Part shown: piece by piece, positions 34,281-43,473 of the stretch | Layout: every line of letters starts with the position of its first letter | Numbering within the stretch: the stretch's first letter is position 1 | Origin: an uncultured Litoreibacter sp. | Lineage (GTDB): Bacteria > Pseudomonadota > Alphaproteobacteria > Rhodobacterales > Rhodobacteraceae | DNA length: 64,000 nucleotides | NCBI GenBank assembly: GCA_947493265.1 | Contig: CANLQL010000002.1 | Coordinates: 744,001 to 808,000 of the forward strand | Direction: 5' to 3' | The notes under the pieces: model-generated | The model's database searches: none | What the model saw: the letters and a program-made list of their open reading frames with translations, nothing else | Told to the model about the DNA's origin: nothing | Made by a program: the position numbers and the translations under genes

Positions 34281-37200
34281 GCACACGTCTGGCAACACAA
34301 GGCCGTTTGCTGAACCGCGGCGCACAGGTGAAATTTACCTTCAATGGCCGCACGATGACAGGGTTTGAGGGCGACACGCTGGCCTCGGCGCTACTAGCCA
34401 ATGATCAGATGCTGGTCGGGCGGTCGTTCAAATACCACCGCCCACGCGGCATCGTGGCTTCTGGCGCCGAAGAACCGAACGCTTTGGTCAATCTGGGGCG
34501 TGACGGCAAATTTGAACCCAATGCCCGTGCCACCACGACGGAACTATTTGCCGGCCTGACTGCACGGTCGCAAAACCACTGGCCAAGTCTGGAAATGGAC
34601 GTCGGTGTCGTGAACAATTACGCCGCGCGGTTCATGCCTGCAGGTTTCTACTACAAAACCTTTATCCATCCGCGGGCCGCCTGGAAGCATGTGTTTGAGC
34701 CGTTCATCCGCCACGCAGCTGGTCTTGGCGCGGCCCCGAAATCTGCCGATGCAGACAGGTACGAACATTTCTACGCGTTTGTTGATGTTCTGATCATTGG
34801 TGGCGGTATTGCCGGGTTGCAAGCCGCCCTAGCTGCCGGGGAAGCCGGCGCGAAAGTTCTGTTGGTCGAACAGACTTCCCATTGGGGCGGTCGTGCCCCG
34901 GTCGACGGGGTGGAGATCAACGGCGCACCTGCAGACGATTGGATCAAGAACGCTCTGCAAGCGCTTGAAAACATGCCGAATGTGACGATCCGCACCCGGA
35001 CGATGGGGGCAGGGGTTTACGATCACGGCTACGCGCTGGTCTATGAGCGTTTGGCCGATCATAAGCCAGATGCGGACCTTCCGCGTCACCGGTTGTGGAA
35101 GATCCGCGCAGGCCAGATCATCACGGCGACCGGGGCAATCGAACGCCCGTTGTCATTTGCCGGGAATGATGTGCCGGGCGTCATGTTGGCCTCAGCCTTG
35201 CGGGATTATGTGGTCAATTACGGCGTGTCTGTTGGGGACCGCACTGTTGTCGTGACCAATAATGACGACGCGTACCGCACGGCGATTGCCGTGAAAGCTG
35301 CCGGGCTGGATGTCGCCGCGATTATCGACGCGCGCCCTGATGGCGGCGGTCCTTTGGCAGCCGAGGCGGAAAGTCTCGGCATTCGCGTTGAAAAAGGCAC
35401 AGCGGTTGCGAAGGTGAACGGGTCCAAGCGGGTCACCGGTGTCGAGATTTGCCCACAAGCCGGTGAAGGCAAGACGATGACACTGATCCCATGTGACGCT
35501 GTCGCCATGTCGGGGGGCTGGTCACCTGTCGTGCATCTTTGGTCTCATTGTGGTGGCAAGTTGATCTGGGATGATGCGCAGGCGCATTTCAAACCAGACG
35601 CTTCACGCCCGCCGATGGGGGACAAAGGTCAGCCATTTGTCATCACGGCGGGCATCGCAGACGGTGCGATGCGCAGTGCAGAGGTTCTTGCCAACGCCGA
35701 CGCGGCGGGCAAGGAAGCTGCCAAACGAACTGGGTCGACGCCGAAATCCACGAAGGCCCCCAAGGCCAGTGATGCGGATGAAAATCCGATGGCCCCGGTT
35801 TGGAAGATGCCACAAGGCGCGGGCTATAAGCTGCGGTCCAAGATGTTTCTGGATTTCCAGAACGACGTGAAAGTTTCAGACGTGCAACTGGCCGCGCAAG
35901 AGGGATTTGAAAGCGTGGAACACACCAAGCGCTACACCACGCTGGGTATGGCCACGGATCAAGGAAAGTTGAGCAATATCAACGGCCTTGCGGTGCTTGC
36001 TGAAAGTTTGAACTCCGAAATTCCGCAGGTGGGCACAACGACCTTCCGCCCGCCTTACACGCCGATTTCCATGGCCTCTATCGCGGGTGAAGCCCGGGGA
36101 GAGATTTTCCAACCGCTGCGGCGCACGCCCATTCATGGGTGGGGTGACGACAACAATGCAGACTGGGAACCCGTCGGCCATTGGCGGCGTGCCTATGCTT
36201 ACCCCAAACAAGGGGAAAGCGTCGAAGATGCGGTCAACCGGGAAGTTCTGGCAACCCGCAAATCGCTGGGGCTGTTGGATGCGTCGACCCTTGGCAAGAT
36301 CATCGTCAAAGGCCCGGATGCGGGCAAGTTTCTCGACATGCTCTACACCAATATGATGAGCAATCTGAAACCGGGCAAATGTCGCTACGGGCTGATGTGC
36401 ACGGAAAACGGGTTTCTAACCGATGACGGCGTCGTGGCCCGGATGGATGACGACACATGGCTGTGCCACACCACAACTGGCGGGGCAGAGCGCATTCATG
36501 CGCATATGGAAGAATGGTTACAGACGGAATGGTGGGACTGGAAGGTCTACACCGCCAACCTGACCGAACAATTCGCACAGATTGCCGTTGTCGGGCCGAA
36601 TGCCCGCAAGCTGTTGGAAAAGCTGGGCGGCATGGATGTGTCGAAAGACGCCTTGGGTTTTATGGAGTGGGCAGAGGGACAGATCGGTGGCTTTGACGCG
36701 CGAGTGTTCCGGATCAGCTTCTCGGGTGAGTTGAGCTATGAGATCGCGGTACCGGCAAGTCAGGGGCGCGCATTCTGGGACGCGTTGCATGAAGCCGGGG
36801 CAGAATGGAACGCGACCGCCTATGGCACGGAAGCACTGCATATTTTGCGGGCCGAGAAGGGCTTCATCATGATCGGGGACGAAACTGATGGCACTGTGAT
36901 CCCGCAGGATCTTGGTTTGCACTGGGCCTTGTCGAAAAAGAAGGACGACTATCTTGGCAAACGCGCGCAACAGCGCAGCCACATGACCGACCCTGATCGC
37001 TGGCAATTGGTGGGGCTGGAGACGACAGATGGATCTGTTCTGCCAGATGGGGCCTATGCGTATGAAACAGACCTTAGCCGGGCGCAACGCGGCGCTGCGG
37101 AATTTGCCGAAGGCAAGCACGCTGCGGTGAACGCGAATGGGCAAAGTCTGGCCTGTGGGCGCGTGACCTCAACCTACTATTCCGCAACGCTCAAACGCGG

Positions 37201-37342
37201 CATCGCGATGGGCCTCGTGCGCAATGGGCCGGACCGGATGGGCGAAGTTTTGCAATTTACCAATATCAACGATGATCCGATCTCGGCGAAGATTGTCAGC
37301 CCGGTCTTCTATGACCCGGAGGGGGAGAAGCAGAATGTCTGA
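34277..37342 (+). CDS. soxA: Sarcosine oxidase alpha subunit
   Basis: A 1021-residue large subunit. The N-terminal ferredoxin-like domain is at about residues 15-100 (VKFTFNGRTMTGFEGDTLAS) without cluster cysteines, as usual. A pyridine-nucleotide/FAD domain starts near 165 (VLIIGGGIAGLQAALAAGEA). A C-terminal aminomethyltransferase-like folate domain covers about 610-1015 (EYIAVPASQG-type region, LGLHWALSKKKDDYLGKR). It transfers the one-carbon unit from sarcosine to tetrahydrofolate. It overlaps soxD by 4 bp and soxG by 8 bp. Confidence 0.96.
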   Translation: MSTRLATQGRLLNRGAQVKFTFNGRTMTGFEGDTLASALLANDQMLVGRSFKYHRPRGIVASGAEEPNALVNLGRDGKFEPNARATTTELFAGLTARSQNHWPSLEMDVGVVNNYAARFMPAGFYYKTFIHPRAAWKHVFEPFIRHAAGLGAAPKSADADRYEHFYAFVDVLIIGGGIAGLQAALAAGEAGAKVLLVEQTSHWGGRAPVDGVEINGAPADDWIKNALQALENMPNVTIRTRTMGAGVYDHGYALVYERLADHKPDADLPRHRLWKIRAGQIITATGAIERPLSFAGNDVPGVMLASALRDYVVNYGVSVGDRTVVVTNNDDAYRTAIAVKAAGLDVAAIIDARPDGGGPLAAEAESLGIRVEKGTAVAKVNGSKRVTGVEICPQAGEGKTMTLIPCDAVAMSGGWSPVVHLWSHCGGKLIWDDAQAHFKPDASRPPMGDKGQPFVITAGIADGAMRSAEVLANADAAGKEAAKRTGSTPKSTKAPKASDADENPMAPVWKMPQGAGYKLRSKMFLDFQNDVKVSDVQLAAQEGFESVEHTKRYTTLGMATDQGKLSNINGLAVLAESLNSEIPQVGTTTFRPPYTPISMASIAGEARGEIFQPLRRTPIHGWGDDNNADWEPVGHWRRAYAYPKQGESVEDAVNREVLATRKSLGLLDASTLGKIIVKGPDAGKFLDMLYTNMMSNLKPGKCRYGLMCTENGFLTDDGVVARMDDDTWLCHTTTGGAERIHAHMEEWLQTEWWDWKVYTANLTEQFAQIAVVGPNARKLLEKLGGMDVSKDALGFMEWAEGQIGGFDARVFRISFSGELSYEIAVPASQGRAFWDALHEAGAEWNATAYGTEALHILRAEKGFIMIGDETDGTVIPQDLGLHWALSKKKDDYLGKRAQQRSHMTDPDRWQLVGLETTDGSVLPDGAYAYETDLSRAQRGAAEFAEGKHAAVNANGQSLACGRVTSTYYSATLKRGIAMGLVRNGPDRMGEVLQFTNINDDPISAKIVSPVFYDPEGEKQNV

Positions 37343-37913
37343 TATGTCTGTAAGTGCTTTGTCAAATGCGCAGTATGACGGATCGGTGCAGGTCGCTGAT
37401 ACAGGTCTGCGTGGGATGATTACCCTGCGCGGTGATCTGGCGGACAAGGGTCTGGCCAAGGCTGTGAAAGCGGCAACAGGCTTAGGTGTTCCGAAGCAGC
37501 GGCAAGTTTTGACAAAAGGCAGCAATGGCGTGGCCTGGATGTCGCCCGATGAGTTGCTGATCATGGTGCCATATAGCGCGGCTACCCAAACAGCAGCGGA
37601 TCTTCAATTGGCGTTGTCAGGACAACATGCGCTGGCCGCCAATGTGTCAGACGCGCGGGCCGTTTTTCGCATTGCGGGGGCCGGCTGCCGAGAGGTGATT
37701 GCAAAGCTTGCCCCCGTCGATATGGCGTCTGATAAATTTGCACCTGGTACGATCCGGCGGACGCGCATTGCACAGATTGCGGCTGCATTCTGGATGGTGG
37801 ATGAGGAAACAGTAGAATTGGTCTGCTTTCGATCCGTTGCGCAATACGCCTTTGATATCCTCGTTCAGGCAGCAAAAAACGGCCCTGTGGATTTTCATCT
37901 GCCGAAAAGTTAA
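37335..37913 (+). CDS. soxG: Sarcosine oxidase gamma subunit
   Basis: A 192-residue subunit with the GcvT-like fold of SoxG: MSDMSVSALSNAQYDGSV start, GVAWMSPDELLIMVPY in the middle and a C-terminal LVCFRSVAQYAFDILVQAA helix. I chose the ATG at 37335, which overlaps soxA by 8 bp and has GGGGGAGAAG upstream. It is the last gene of the soxBDAG operon; a terminator-like hairpin follows at 37960. Confidence 0.94.
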   Translation: MSDMSVSALSNAQYDGSVQVADTGLRGMITLRGDLADKGLAKAVKAATGLGVPKQRQVLTKGSNGVAWMSPDELLIMVPYSAATQTAADLQLALSGQHALAANVSDARAVFRIAGAGCREVIAKLAPVDMASDKFAPGTIRRTRIAQIAAAFWMVDEETVELVCFRSVAQYAFDILVQAAKNGPVDFHLPKS

Positions 37914-37959
37914 TCAATTTCCGCTTTTCGGGTGGTCATTCCGTTGTGTGCCAGCTTAG

Positions 37960-37987
37960 AAAGAGAGATTGCTACAGGTCTCTTTTT
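37960..37987 (+). terminator. Probable terminator of the sox operon
   Basis: AAAGAGA (37960-37966) pairs with TCTCTTT (37979-37985) and two more T follow. It lies 47 nt after soxG and 16 nt before the next gene. The stem is AT-rich, so it may be leaky. Confidence 0.55.
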
Positions 37988-38002
37988 GATAGGGTTTTTC
38001 GG

Positions 38003-38869
38003 ATGATGCGTTCGTTTTGGTTGGCTTTTCTTTCGGGTATTTTCGGCAGCGTCGGCGCTGCCTCTGCTTTGGAGATTTACCAGTGCAGCGTGAACAAGCG
38101 CCCGCAGGAATTTATCGCCCAGACGGTTGTGTTCGCCTACGAGCCCGGGGCAAAGACCGCTTTGGTGTCCGATGATGTGACCCAGAATTTTTTGCGCAAA
38201 CCGGTTGAGGCGCGGTTGCGGGATCGGGGCAATAAACTTTCGTTAAATTGGCGCATCAAAGGCGCAAAAACGGCGAGCAATATTCCGTTGCCCGTGATCA
38301 CCTATAGCGCGAATTTCAACCGGAAGACCCAAGTCATCCGGATGAACGCGGCGGCGACGGGTTATGGTGTTGATTTCAGTGAAAGCGGCAAATGCCGACT
38401 ACTGCCTGACAGCGAGCGCTCCAAAATCACGGCATTGCTGAACAACCCGCAAGTGCGCAAGCAAGTCGAAAAGGCGAACGCGAAAGTCTATACGTATAAC
38501 TGCAAGATCACGCGGAAAAACAAGTTTGAAGGTGTGACGCCCGACACGTTGAAGATCGTTTTGAAAGATCGCGACGTTATCATCAGCGATGACATCATGG
38601 CCAAGCTTGGCAAAAGTGATATCGCCGCCAAGGTTGACAGGGTGGTCGACAGTGATTTGCTGTTCGGTTGGGCTTTGAAAAATATCCCGCGGGCGATGAA
38701 GCCCGATACCGAGACGAAGTTTTATGGCGATACCGTAAATTACCGGGCACGGCTGAACCTGAAGAACGGCAAATTCGCGATGGAGGGGAATTTCGTCACC
38801 CGCGTCTCAAGCGCCAATACAGGCAAGCAAATGACCGGGACCGGGCGATGCAAGCTTCAAAAGCCGTAA
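38003..38869 (+). CDS. Exported protein with two diverged copies of one domain
   Basis: A 288-residue protein with a signal peptide (MMRSFWLAFLSGIFGSVGAASA). The mature part is two repeats of about 115 residues. Repeat 1 runs from IYQCSVNKR to SGKCRL, repeat 2 from YTYNCKITRKN to TGRCKL. They share YxC near the start, SDD (LVSDDV and IISDDI), a LSLNW/LLFGW strand, a TYSANFNRK/NYRARLNLK block and the final GKC/GRC. Each copy has two Cys that could form a disulfide. Beta-rich, periplasmic, function unknown. A second ATG at 38006 is possible. Confidence 0.7.
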   Translation: MMRSFWLAFLSGIFGSVGAASALEIYQCSVNKRPQEFIAQTVVFAYEPGAKTALVSDDVTQNFLRKPVEARLRDRGNKLSLNWRIKGAKTASNIPLPVITYSANFNRKTQVIRMNAAATGYGVDFSESGKCRLLPDSERSKITALLNNPQVRKQVEKANAKVYTYNCKITRKNKFEGVTPDTLKIVLKDRDVIISDDIMAKLGKSDIAAKVDRVVDSDLLFGWALKNIPRAMKPDTETKFYGDTVNYRARLNLKNGKFAMEGNFVTRVSSANTGKQMTGTGRCKLQKP

Positions 38870-39008
38870 GCGCTTTGTCACCTGCGACAGAGAATTGCGG
38901 CTTGGCAGGAACAAAACAACCCACCCAAACGTTGTAAAACGAACCTTGACCCGAAGGCGATTGACGCTCAGTTAAGGTGCAATGGAATTCTAACCCAAGG
39001 GGGCCCAA

Positions 39009-39608
39009 ATGGCTTTTACACTTCCTGATCTTCCTTATGCCCATGACGCGCTGGCAGATAATGGCATGTCGAAGGAAACGCTCGAATATCACCACGACCT
39101 GCACCACAACGCTTATGTCACCAATGGCAACAAAGCGATTGAGGGCACCGAATGGGAAGGCAAGAGCCTCGAAGAAATCATCACCGGCACCTATGACAAG
39201 TCCGCTGTCGCGCAGAGTGGCATTTTCAACAACATCTCTCAGTTGTGGAACCACAATCAGTTCTGGGAAATGATGGGTCCGGGCAAATCCGCGATGCCGT
39301 CAGAATTGGAAGCCGCGCTGAAAGACAGCTTCGGGTCCGTCGATGAGTTCAAATCGCAGTTTTCCGCAGCAGGGGCCGGACAGTTCGGCTCTGGCTGGTG
39401 TTGGCTTGTGAAAGACACAGATGGCGGTCTGAAAGTGACCAAGACAGAAAACGGTGTGAACCCACTGTGCTTTGGTCAAACGGCGCTGCTGGGCTGCGAT
39501 GTTTGGGAGCACAGCTACTACATCGATTTCCGCAACGCGCGTCCGAAGTATCTGACGAACTTCCTGGACAACCTTGTGAACTGGGAAAACGTCGCGTCGC
39601 GCATGTGA
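39009..39608 (+). CDS. sodB: Superoxide dismutase, iron type
   Basis: A 199-residue Fe/Mn superoxide dismutase. Metal ligands: His28 (LEYHHDLHH), His82 (LWNHNQFW), Asp164 and His168 (DVWEHSYY). Gln78 in ISQLWNH occupies the place of the active-site Gln of iron enzymes (Gln69 in E. coli SodB), which favours iron over manganese. AAGGGGG precedes the ATG. There is no signal peptide, so it is cytosolic. A terminator follows. Confidence 0.96.
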   Translation: MAFTLPDLPYAHDALADNGMSKETLEYHHDLHHNAYVTNGNKAIEGTEWEGKSLEEIITGTYDKSAVAQSGIFNNISQLWNHNQFWEMMGPGKSAMPSELEAALKDSFGSVDEFKSQFSAAGAGQFGSGWCWLVKDTDGGLKVTKTENGVNPLCFGQTALLGCDVWEHSYYIDFRNARPKYLTNFLDNLVNWENVASRM

Positions 39609-39633
39609 TCGCAGAAACAGTTTAAAGATCTTG

Positions 39634-39674
39634 AGCGCCCCGTTGGATACACTCCGGCGGGGCGTTTGCTTTTG
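39634..39674 (+). terminator. Terminator of sodB
   Basis: CGCCCCG (39636-39642) pairs with CGGGGCG (39658-39664), with further TTGGA/TCCGG pairing inside. TTTGCTTTTG follows. It starts 26 nt after the sodB stop. Confidence 0.82.
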
Positions 39675-39764
39675 ATCGGACAGACGCGCCATCGCAGGCT
39701 TGTGATTGGTCCGCACGCAAAGGTCACGCTAAAGGTTTTTCAAACAACCACAGGAGAATGTCCC

Positions 39765-40247
39765 ATGCGTATCATGTACCAGCTTCGCGTTTCTTTGCTT
39801 GCTTTGGTTTTTGGGACAGGGGCCGTGTTGGCCGACATTGCGCCACGGGATGGCTGGGTTGTGAAGGATACGTCGAAAGACTATGCGACGCTGGTCTCCG
39901 CCACCGTTAAGGCTGTGAAAGCCAACAAGATGGGTGTTGTCACGCAAGCAGGCCCCACCAAAGCGGCCGCGTCACGCGGGATCGTCATTCCGGGCAACCG
40001 GGTGATCGGTGTGTTCAACAATAAGTTTGCCGTACGGATTTTGGGTCTGAGCACGGCCGCGATGATCGAAGCGCCGATCCGGATGTATGTCACCGAAAAT
40101 AGCGACGGGACTGCAAGCCTGTCCTATAAGACCCCCAGCACGGTTTTCGCGCCCTATATCGACGAGGCAGGGGACGACCTGGTCGCTGCGGCGTCTGAAC
40201 TTGATACCATTTTCCTCGCCATTGCCGACAGCGCCGTTTCTGAGTAG
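39765..40247 (+). CDS. Exported DUF302-like protein
   Basis: A 160-residue protein with a signal peptide (MRIMYQLRVSLLALVFGTGAVLA). The mature part contains GVFNNKFAVRILGLSTAAM and SLSYKTPSTVFAPY, in the order seen in DUF302 proteins. Function unknown; periplasmic. AGGAGAATG lies before the ATG. The TPP-dependent enzyme gene follows 48 bp later and may be cotranscribed. Confidence 0.78.
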   Translation: MRIMYQLRVSLLALVFGTGAVLADIAPRDGWVVKDTSKDYATLVSATVKAVKANKMGVVTQAGPTKAAASRGIVIPGNRVIGVFNNKFAVRILGLSTAAMIEAPIRMYVTENSDGTASLSYKTPSTVFAPYIDEAGDDLVAAASELDTIFLAIADSAVSE

Positions 40248-40295
40248 CTTGCCCGCACACGGTGCGAGCGTGAGACTAAGAGAAAGAGTTCCTTC

Positions 40296-41909
40296 ATGAC
40301 AAAGAAGCTGCGCGCGGCCGATCTTCTGGCACAACGACTTTATGAAGCGGGCTGTCGCCACGCGTTCGGGATGCCGGGCGGTGAGGTTCTGACCCTGATC
40401 GATGCGCTGGGGAAAGCTGGCATCGAATTTGTCCTTTGCAAACATGAGAATGCGGCGGGTTTCATGGCCGAAGGTGTGCACCATATCAACGGCGCGCCTG
40501 CGATCCTGGTTGCAACCGTGGGGCCCGGAGCGGTGAACGGCATCAACGTGGTCGCCAATGCCGATCAGGACCGTGTGCCACTGATTGTGTTGACGGGCTG
40601 TGTCGATGAAACCGAGGCGCTGACTTATACCCATCAGGTCCTTGATCATCGCAAAGTGTTTGAACCGATCACCAAAGCCACCTTCACCTTAACGCCCGAG
40701 GGCGCTGACATTGTCGCCGACAAGGCCGTGGGCATCGCCACGGAAGGCCGCTCAGGGCCGGTGCATATCGATGTGCCGATTACAGTTGCGGATGCGGTTG
40801 CGGCCCCGAAACTGCGCCGCAGGCCTGCAGCCAGCGCGGTTGCACCGGTGGGCGAGGATTTGTCCGTCGCGCAAGCCTGGCTCAGCGCGGCCAAGCGCCC
40901 GATCATTATTGCTGGCTTGGATGTCGTTAAGGACCAGTCGGGCGCGGCTTTGACCAAATTTGCGGAAAAATTCGGCTGCCCGGTGATCACCAGCTACAAG
41001 GCCAAAGGCGTGATCGCGGAAGATCATCCCTTAGCGCTGGGCGGGGCAGGGTTGTCGCCCTTGGCCGATACGCATCTGTTGCCCTTCGTGCGCAAGGCAG
41101 ATTTGATCCTGCTGATCGGCTATGACCCGATCGAAATGCGCCCCGGCTGGCAAGAGGTTTGGGACCCTTGCGAGACCAAGGTGATCGACATCACAGCAGC
41201 TCCAAACCATCACTACATGCATCAGGCGAACCTCAACTTTATCGCAGATACCGGGGCGGCAATGGGGGCGCTGGGCAAGAATGTTGACCGCGGTCAGGGC
41301 TGGCCGAAATCTGAAATTCAAGCGCTGAAGTCAGATTTGGCGCAGGCATTCCCGATGGATGATGCCTGGGGACCTGCAGGTGTGATTGCGGAATGCCGTG
41401 CGGTTTTACCTGCGGATACAATCGCTTCGGTCGATAGCGGCGCGCACCGCATCTTGCTCAGCCAGATGTGGCAGTGCAGCGCGCCCAAAACGCTGATCCA
41501 ATCCAGTGGCCTTTGCACAATGGGCTGCGCAGTGCCTTTGGCAATGGGGGCGAAATACGCAGATCCAGACCGCACGGTTGTCAGTTTTTCTGGCGATGCC
41601 GGGATGCTTATGGTTGCAGGCGAGCTTTCGACCGCGGCAGAGCACGGATATAACACGATTTTTGTGGTGTTTGTGGACAGCTCGCTGGCGCTGATCGAGT
41701 TGAAACAGCGCCAACGGCAGATGAAAAACACTGGCGTTGATTTCATTCAGCATGATTTTGCTGCGGTCGGGCAAGCATTTGGCGGTCATGGGCACACCGT
41801 TCATGACCGGGCTGAGCTGCGTGACGCGCTTGAAAAGGCAATGTCAGCCGACACGTTTACGGTCATCGCCGCTGTGATCGATCGTCAAGGATACGATGGG
41901 CGCCTTTAG
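40296..41909 (+). CDS. Thiamine-diphosphate-dependent enzyme, acetolactate-synthase-like
   Basis: A 537-residue enzyme of the acetolactate synthase/oxalyl-CoA decarboxylase superfamily with three domains. The N-terminal Pyr domain has the catalytic Glu51 (KHENAAGFMAEG). The middle domain follows (SAAKRPIIIAGLDVVK). The C-terminal PP domain has GDAGMLMVAGELSTA, the GDG-type ThDP motif. The usual NN that ends this motif is replaced by VDSSLALIELKQRQ, seen in some non-anabolic members. No small regulatory subunit (IlvH) is adjacent, so an anabolic acetolactate synthase is less likely. Substrate unknown. Confidence 0.8.
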   Translation: MTKKLRAADLLAQRLYEAGCRHAFGMPGGEVLTLIDALGKAGIEFVLCKHENAAGFMAEGVHHINGAPAILVATVGPGAVNGINVVANADQDRVPLIVLTGCVDETEALTYTHQVLDHRKVFEPITKATFTLTPEGADIVADKAVGIATEGRSGPVHIDVPITVADAVAAPKLRRRPAASAVAPVGEDLSVAQAWLSAAKRPIIIAGLDVVKDQSGAALTKFAEKFGCPVITSYKAKGVIAEDHPLALGGAGLSPLADTHLLPFVRKADLILLIGYDPIEMRPGWQEVWDPCETKVIDITAAPNHHYMHQANLNFIADTGAAMGALGKNVDRGQGWPKSEIQALKSDLAQAFPMDDAWGPAGVIAECRAVLPADTIASVDSGAHRILLSQMWQCSAPKTLIQSSGLCTMGCAVPLAMGAKYADPDRTVVSFSGDAGMLMVAGELSTAAEHGYNTIFVVFVDSSLALIELKQRQRQMKNTGVDFIQHDFAAVGQAFGGHGHTVHDRAELRDALEKAMSADTFTVIAAVIDRQGYDGRL

Positions 41910-42084
41910 GTCAACGGGCGGATTTTTGCCGCCAAATGTCAGAAATTCAGCAGTTCCGATCACCGTTTGAGCACCTGACCTCACATGTCTGTTATTTGCG
42001 GGCCTGAAGCGTTTACCCGTGAAACCAAATCGTTATGGCTTTTGTCAGGGCGCTTTTTGCGCAAATCAAGAATCGGATACCTGC

Positions 42085-43458
42085 ATGCATTTTGACGTCT
42101 TTGGTCAGCAAACCAGTTTAACCACGCCGCAAGCCCAAAACAGTTGGGATGCGACACTACTGGCGTTCATGGCGCATGGTGCGGCGACACCTACCCATCT
42201 TGGGGAAACTTTCGCAGCAGAACCGGATTTCGCCTTGGGCCACGCGGTTAAAGGGATGTTCTACCTGCTCTTGGGTCGCTCAGAATTGATCGAAACTGCA
42301 CGCGATGCGCTGGCGCAAGCCAAAGCTTCCATTGCGCAGACCCCTGTGACGGCCCGCGAAATGCACTTTGTCGATGCGTTGGATGTCTGGATGGCGGGAT
42401 CGCCATCGAAAGCAGTTGGGCATATGGAACAGGTGCTGGTTAACAACCCCACAGATACACTGGCCATGAAGCTATCCCACGCGATCCGTTTCGTGCTGGG
42501 CGACGGCATAGGGATGCGCCGGTCCGTAGAACGCGTATTGCCCCATTACGACACGGATCACGCAGGGCGCGGGTATTTGTTGGGCTGCCACGCGTTTACG
42601 CTGGAAGAGGCGGGCGAATACGGGGCCGCCGAACAAGCGGCTCTGAAAGGCCTGCGGGTCAGCGCAGATGACGCGTGGGGATTGCACGCTGTCGCGCATG
42701 TCTACGACATGACGTGTAATGCGGCGGGTGGTCTGAAGTGGCTCGAAGGCCGGGAAGCGGCTTGGGCGCATTGCAACAATTTCCGCTACCACGTGTGGTG
42801 GCACAAAGCGTTGATGCATTTGGATTTGGGCCAGCACACGGATGTTCTGGCGCTTTATGACACTGAAATCCGCGCTGATAAAACAGACGATTATCGCGAC
42901 ATCTCAAATGCAACGTCGCTTCTGTCCCGTCTTGAGCTGGACGGCGTCGATGTTGGCAACCGCTGGGAAGAGCTTGCTGAGATTTCTGCCAACCGGACCG
43001 AGGATGGCTGCTTGATCTTCGCCGATCTTCACTACCTTCTGGCGCTGATTGGCGACAACCGTGAGGCGGAGATCAAACGCCTGACCGCGCGCCTGTATCG
43101 CGATGCCATGAGCGACCGGGATGAAATGGCCCGCCGCATGGCCCGCCCCGGATTGTCCGCGGCTGCAGGGCTGGAAGCGTTTGGCGAAGCGGATTTCAAA
43201 ACCGCCTTTCTCAACTTGTCCCACGCGCGTCATTCGATCCAGCTGGCAGGTGGCTCCCACGCACAGCGCGACGTGTTTGAGCGTTTGACGATTGATGCGG
43301 GTATTCGCGCAGGACTTCTGCACGACGCCGAAAATATTCTGAAAGAGCGGATGACCCGCCGGGCAGAGCGCGAAGATGGCTATGCCAGCGCGCGATTGGC
43401 AATGATTTCGGACGCACGCTCTGCATTTTTGCGCGGCGAGCGTCTTGCTGCCGAGTAA
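42085..43458 (+). CDS. Tetratricopeptide repeat protein, TPR38-like
   Basis: A 457-residue all-helical cytosolic protein without signal peptide. Helical repeats of about 34 residues span much of it, for example FALGHAVKGMFYLLLGRSE (about 47-65) and GYLLGCHAFTLEEAGEYGAA (about 170-189). WGLHAVAHVYDM and FRYHVWWHKALMHLDLGQ are typical of the TPR38 family. Function unknown. The ATG at 42085 (MHFDVFGQQ) was preferred to a GTG at 42019. opgC follows 15 bp after its stop, so it may be in the opg operon. Confidence 0.8.
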   Translation: MHFDVFGQQTSLTTPQAQNSWDATLLAFMAHGAATPTHLGETFAAEPDFALGHAVKGMFYLLLGRSELIETARDALAQAKASIAQTPVTAREMHFVDALDVWMAGSPSKAVGHMEQVLVNNPTDTLAMKLSHAIRFVLGDGIGMRRSVERVLPHYDTDHAGRGYLLGCHAFTLEEAGEYGAAEQAALKGLRVSADDAWGLHAVAHVYDMTCNAAGGLKWLEGREAAWAHCNNFRYHVWWHKALMHLDLGQHTDVLALYDTEIRADKTDDYRDISNATSLLSRLELDGVDVGNRWEELAEISANRTEDGCLIFADLHYLLALIGDNREAEIKRLTARLYRDAMSDRDEMARRMARPGLSAAAGLEAFGEADFKTAFLNLSHARHSIQLAGGSHAQRDVFERLTIDAGIRAGLLHDAENILKERMTRRAEREDGYASARLAMISDARSAFLRGERLAAE

Positions 43459-43473
43459 AAGGCCTGTCAGACG

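Noticed and set aside
41917-41934. GGCGG/CCGCC hairpin after the TPP enzyme gene as a terminator
   Set aside because: The T-rich part is in the loop and no T tract follows the stem on either strand.
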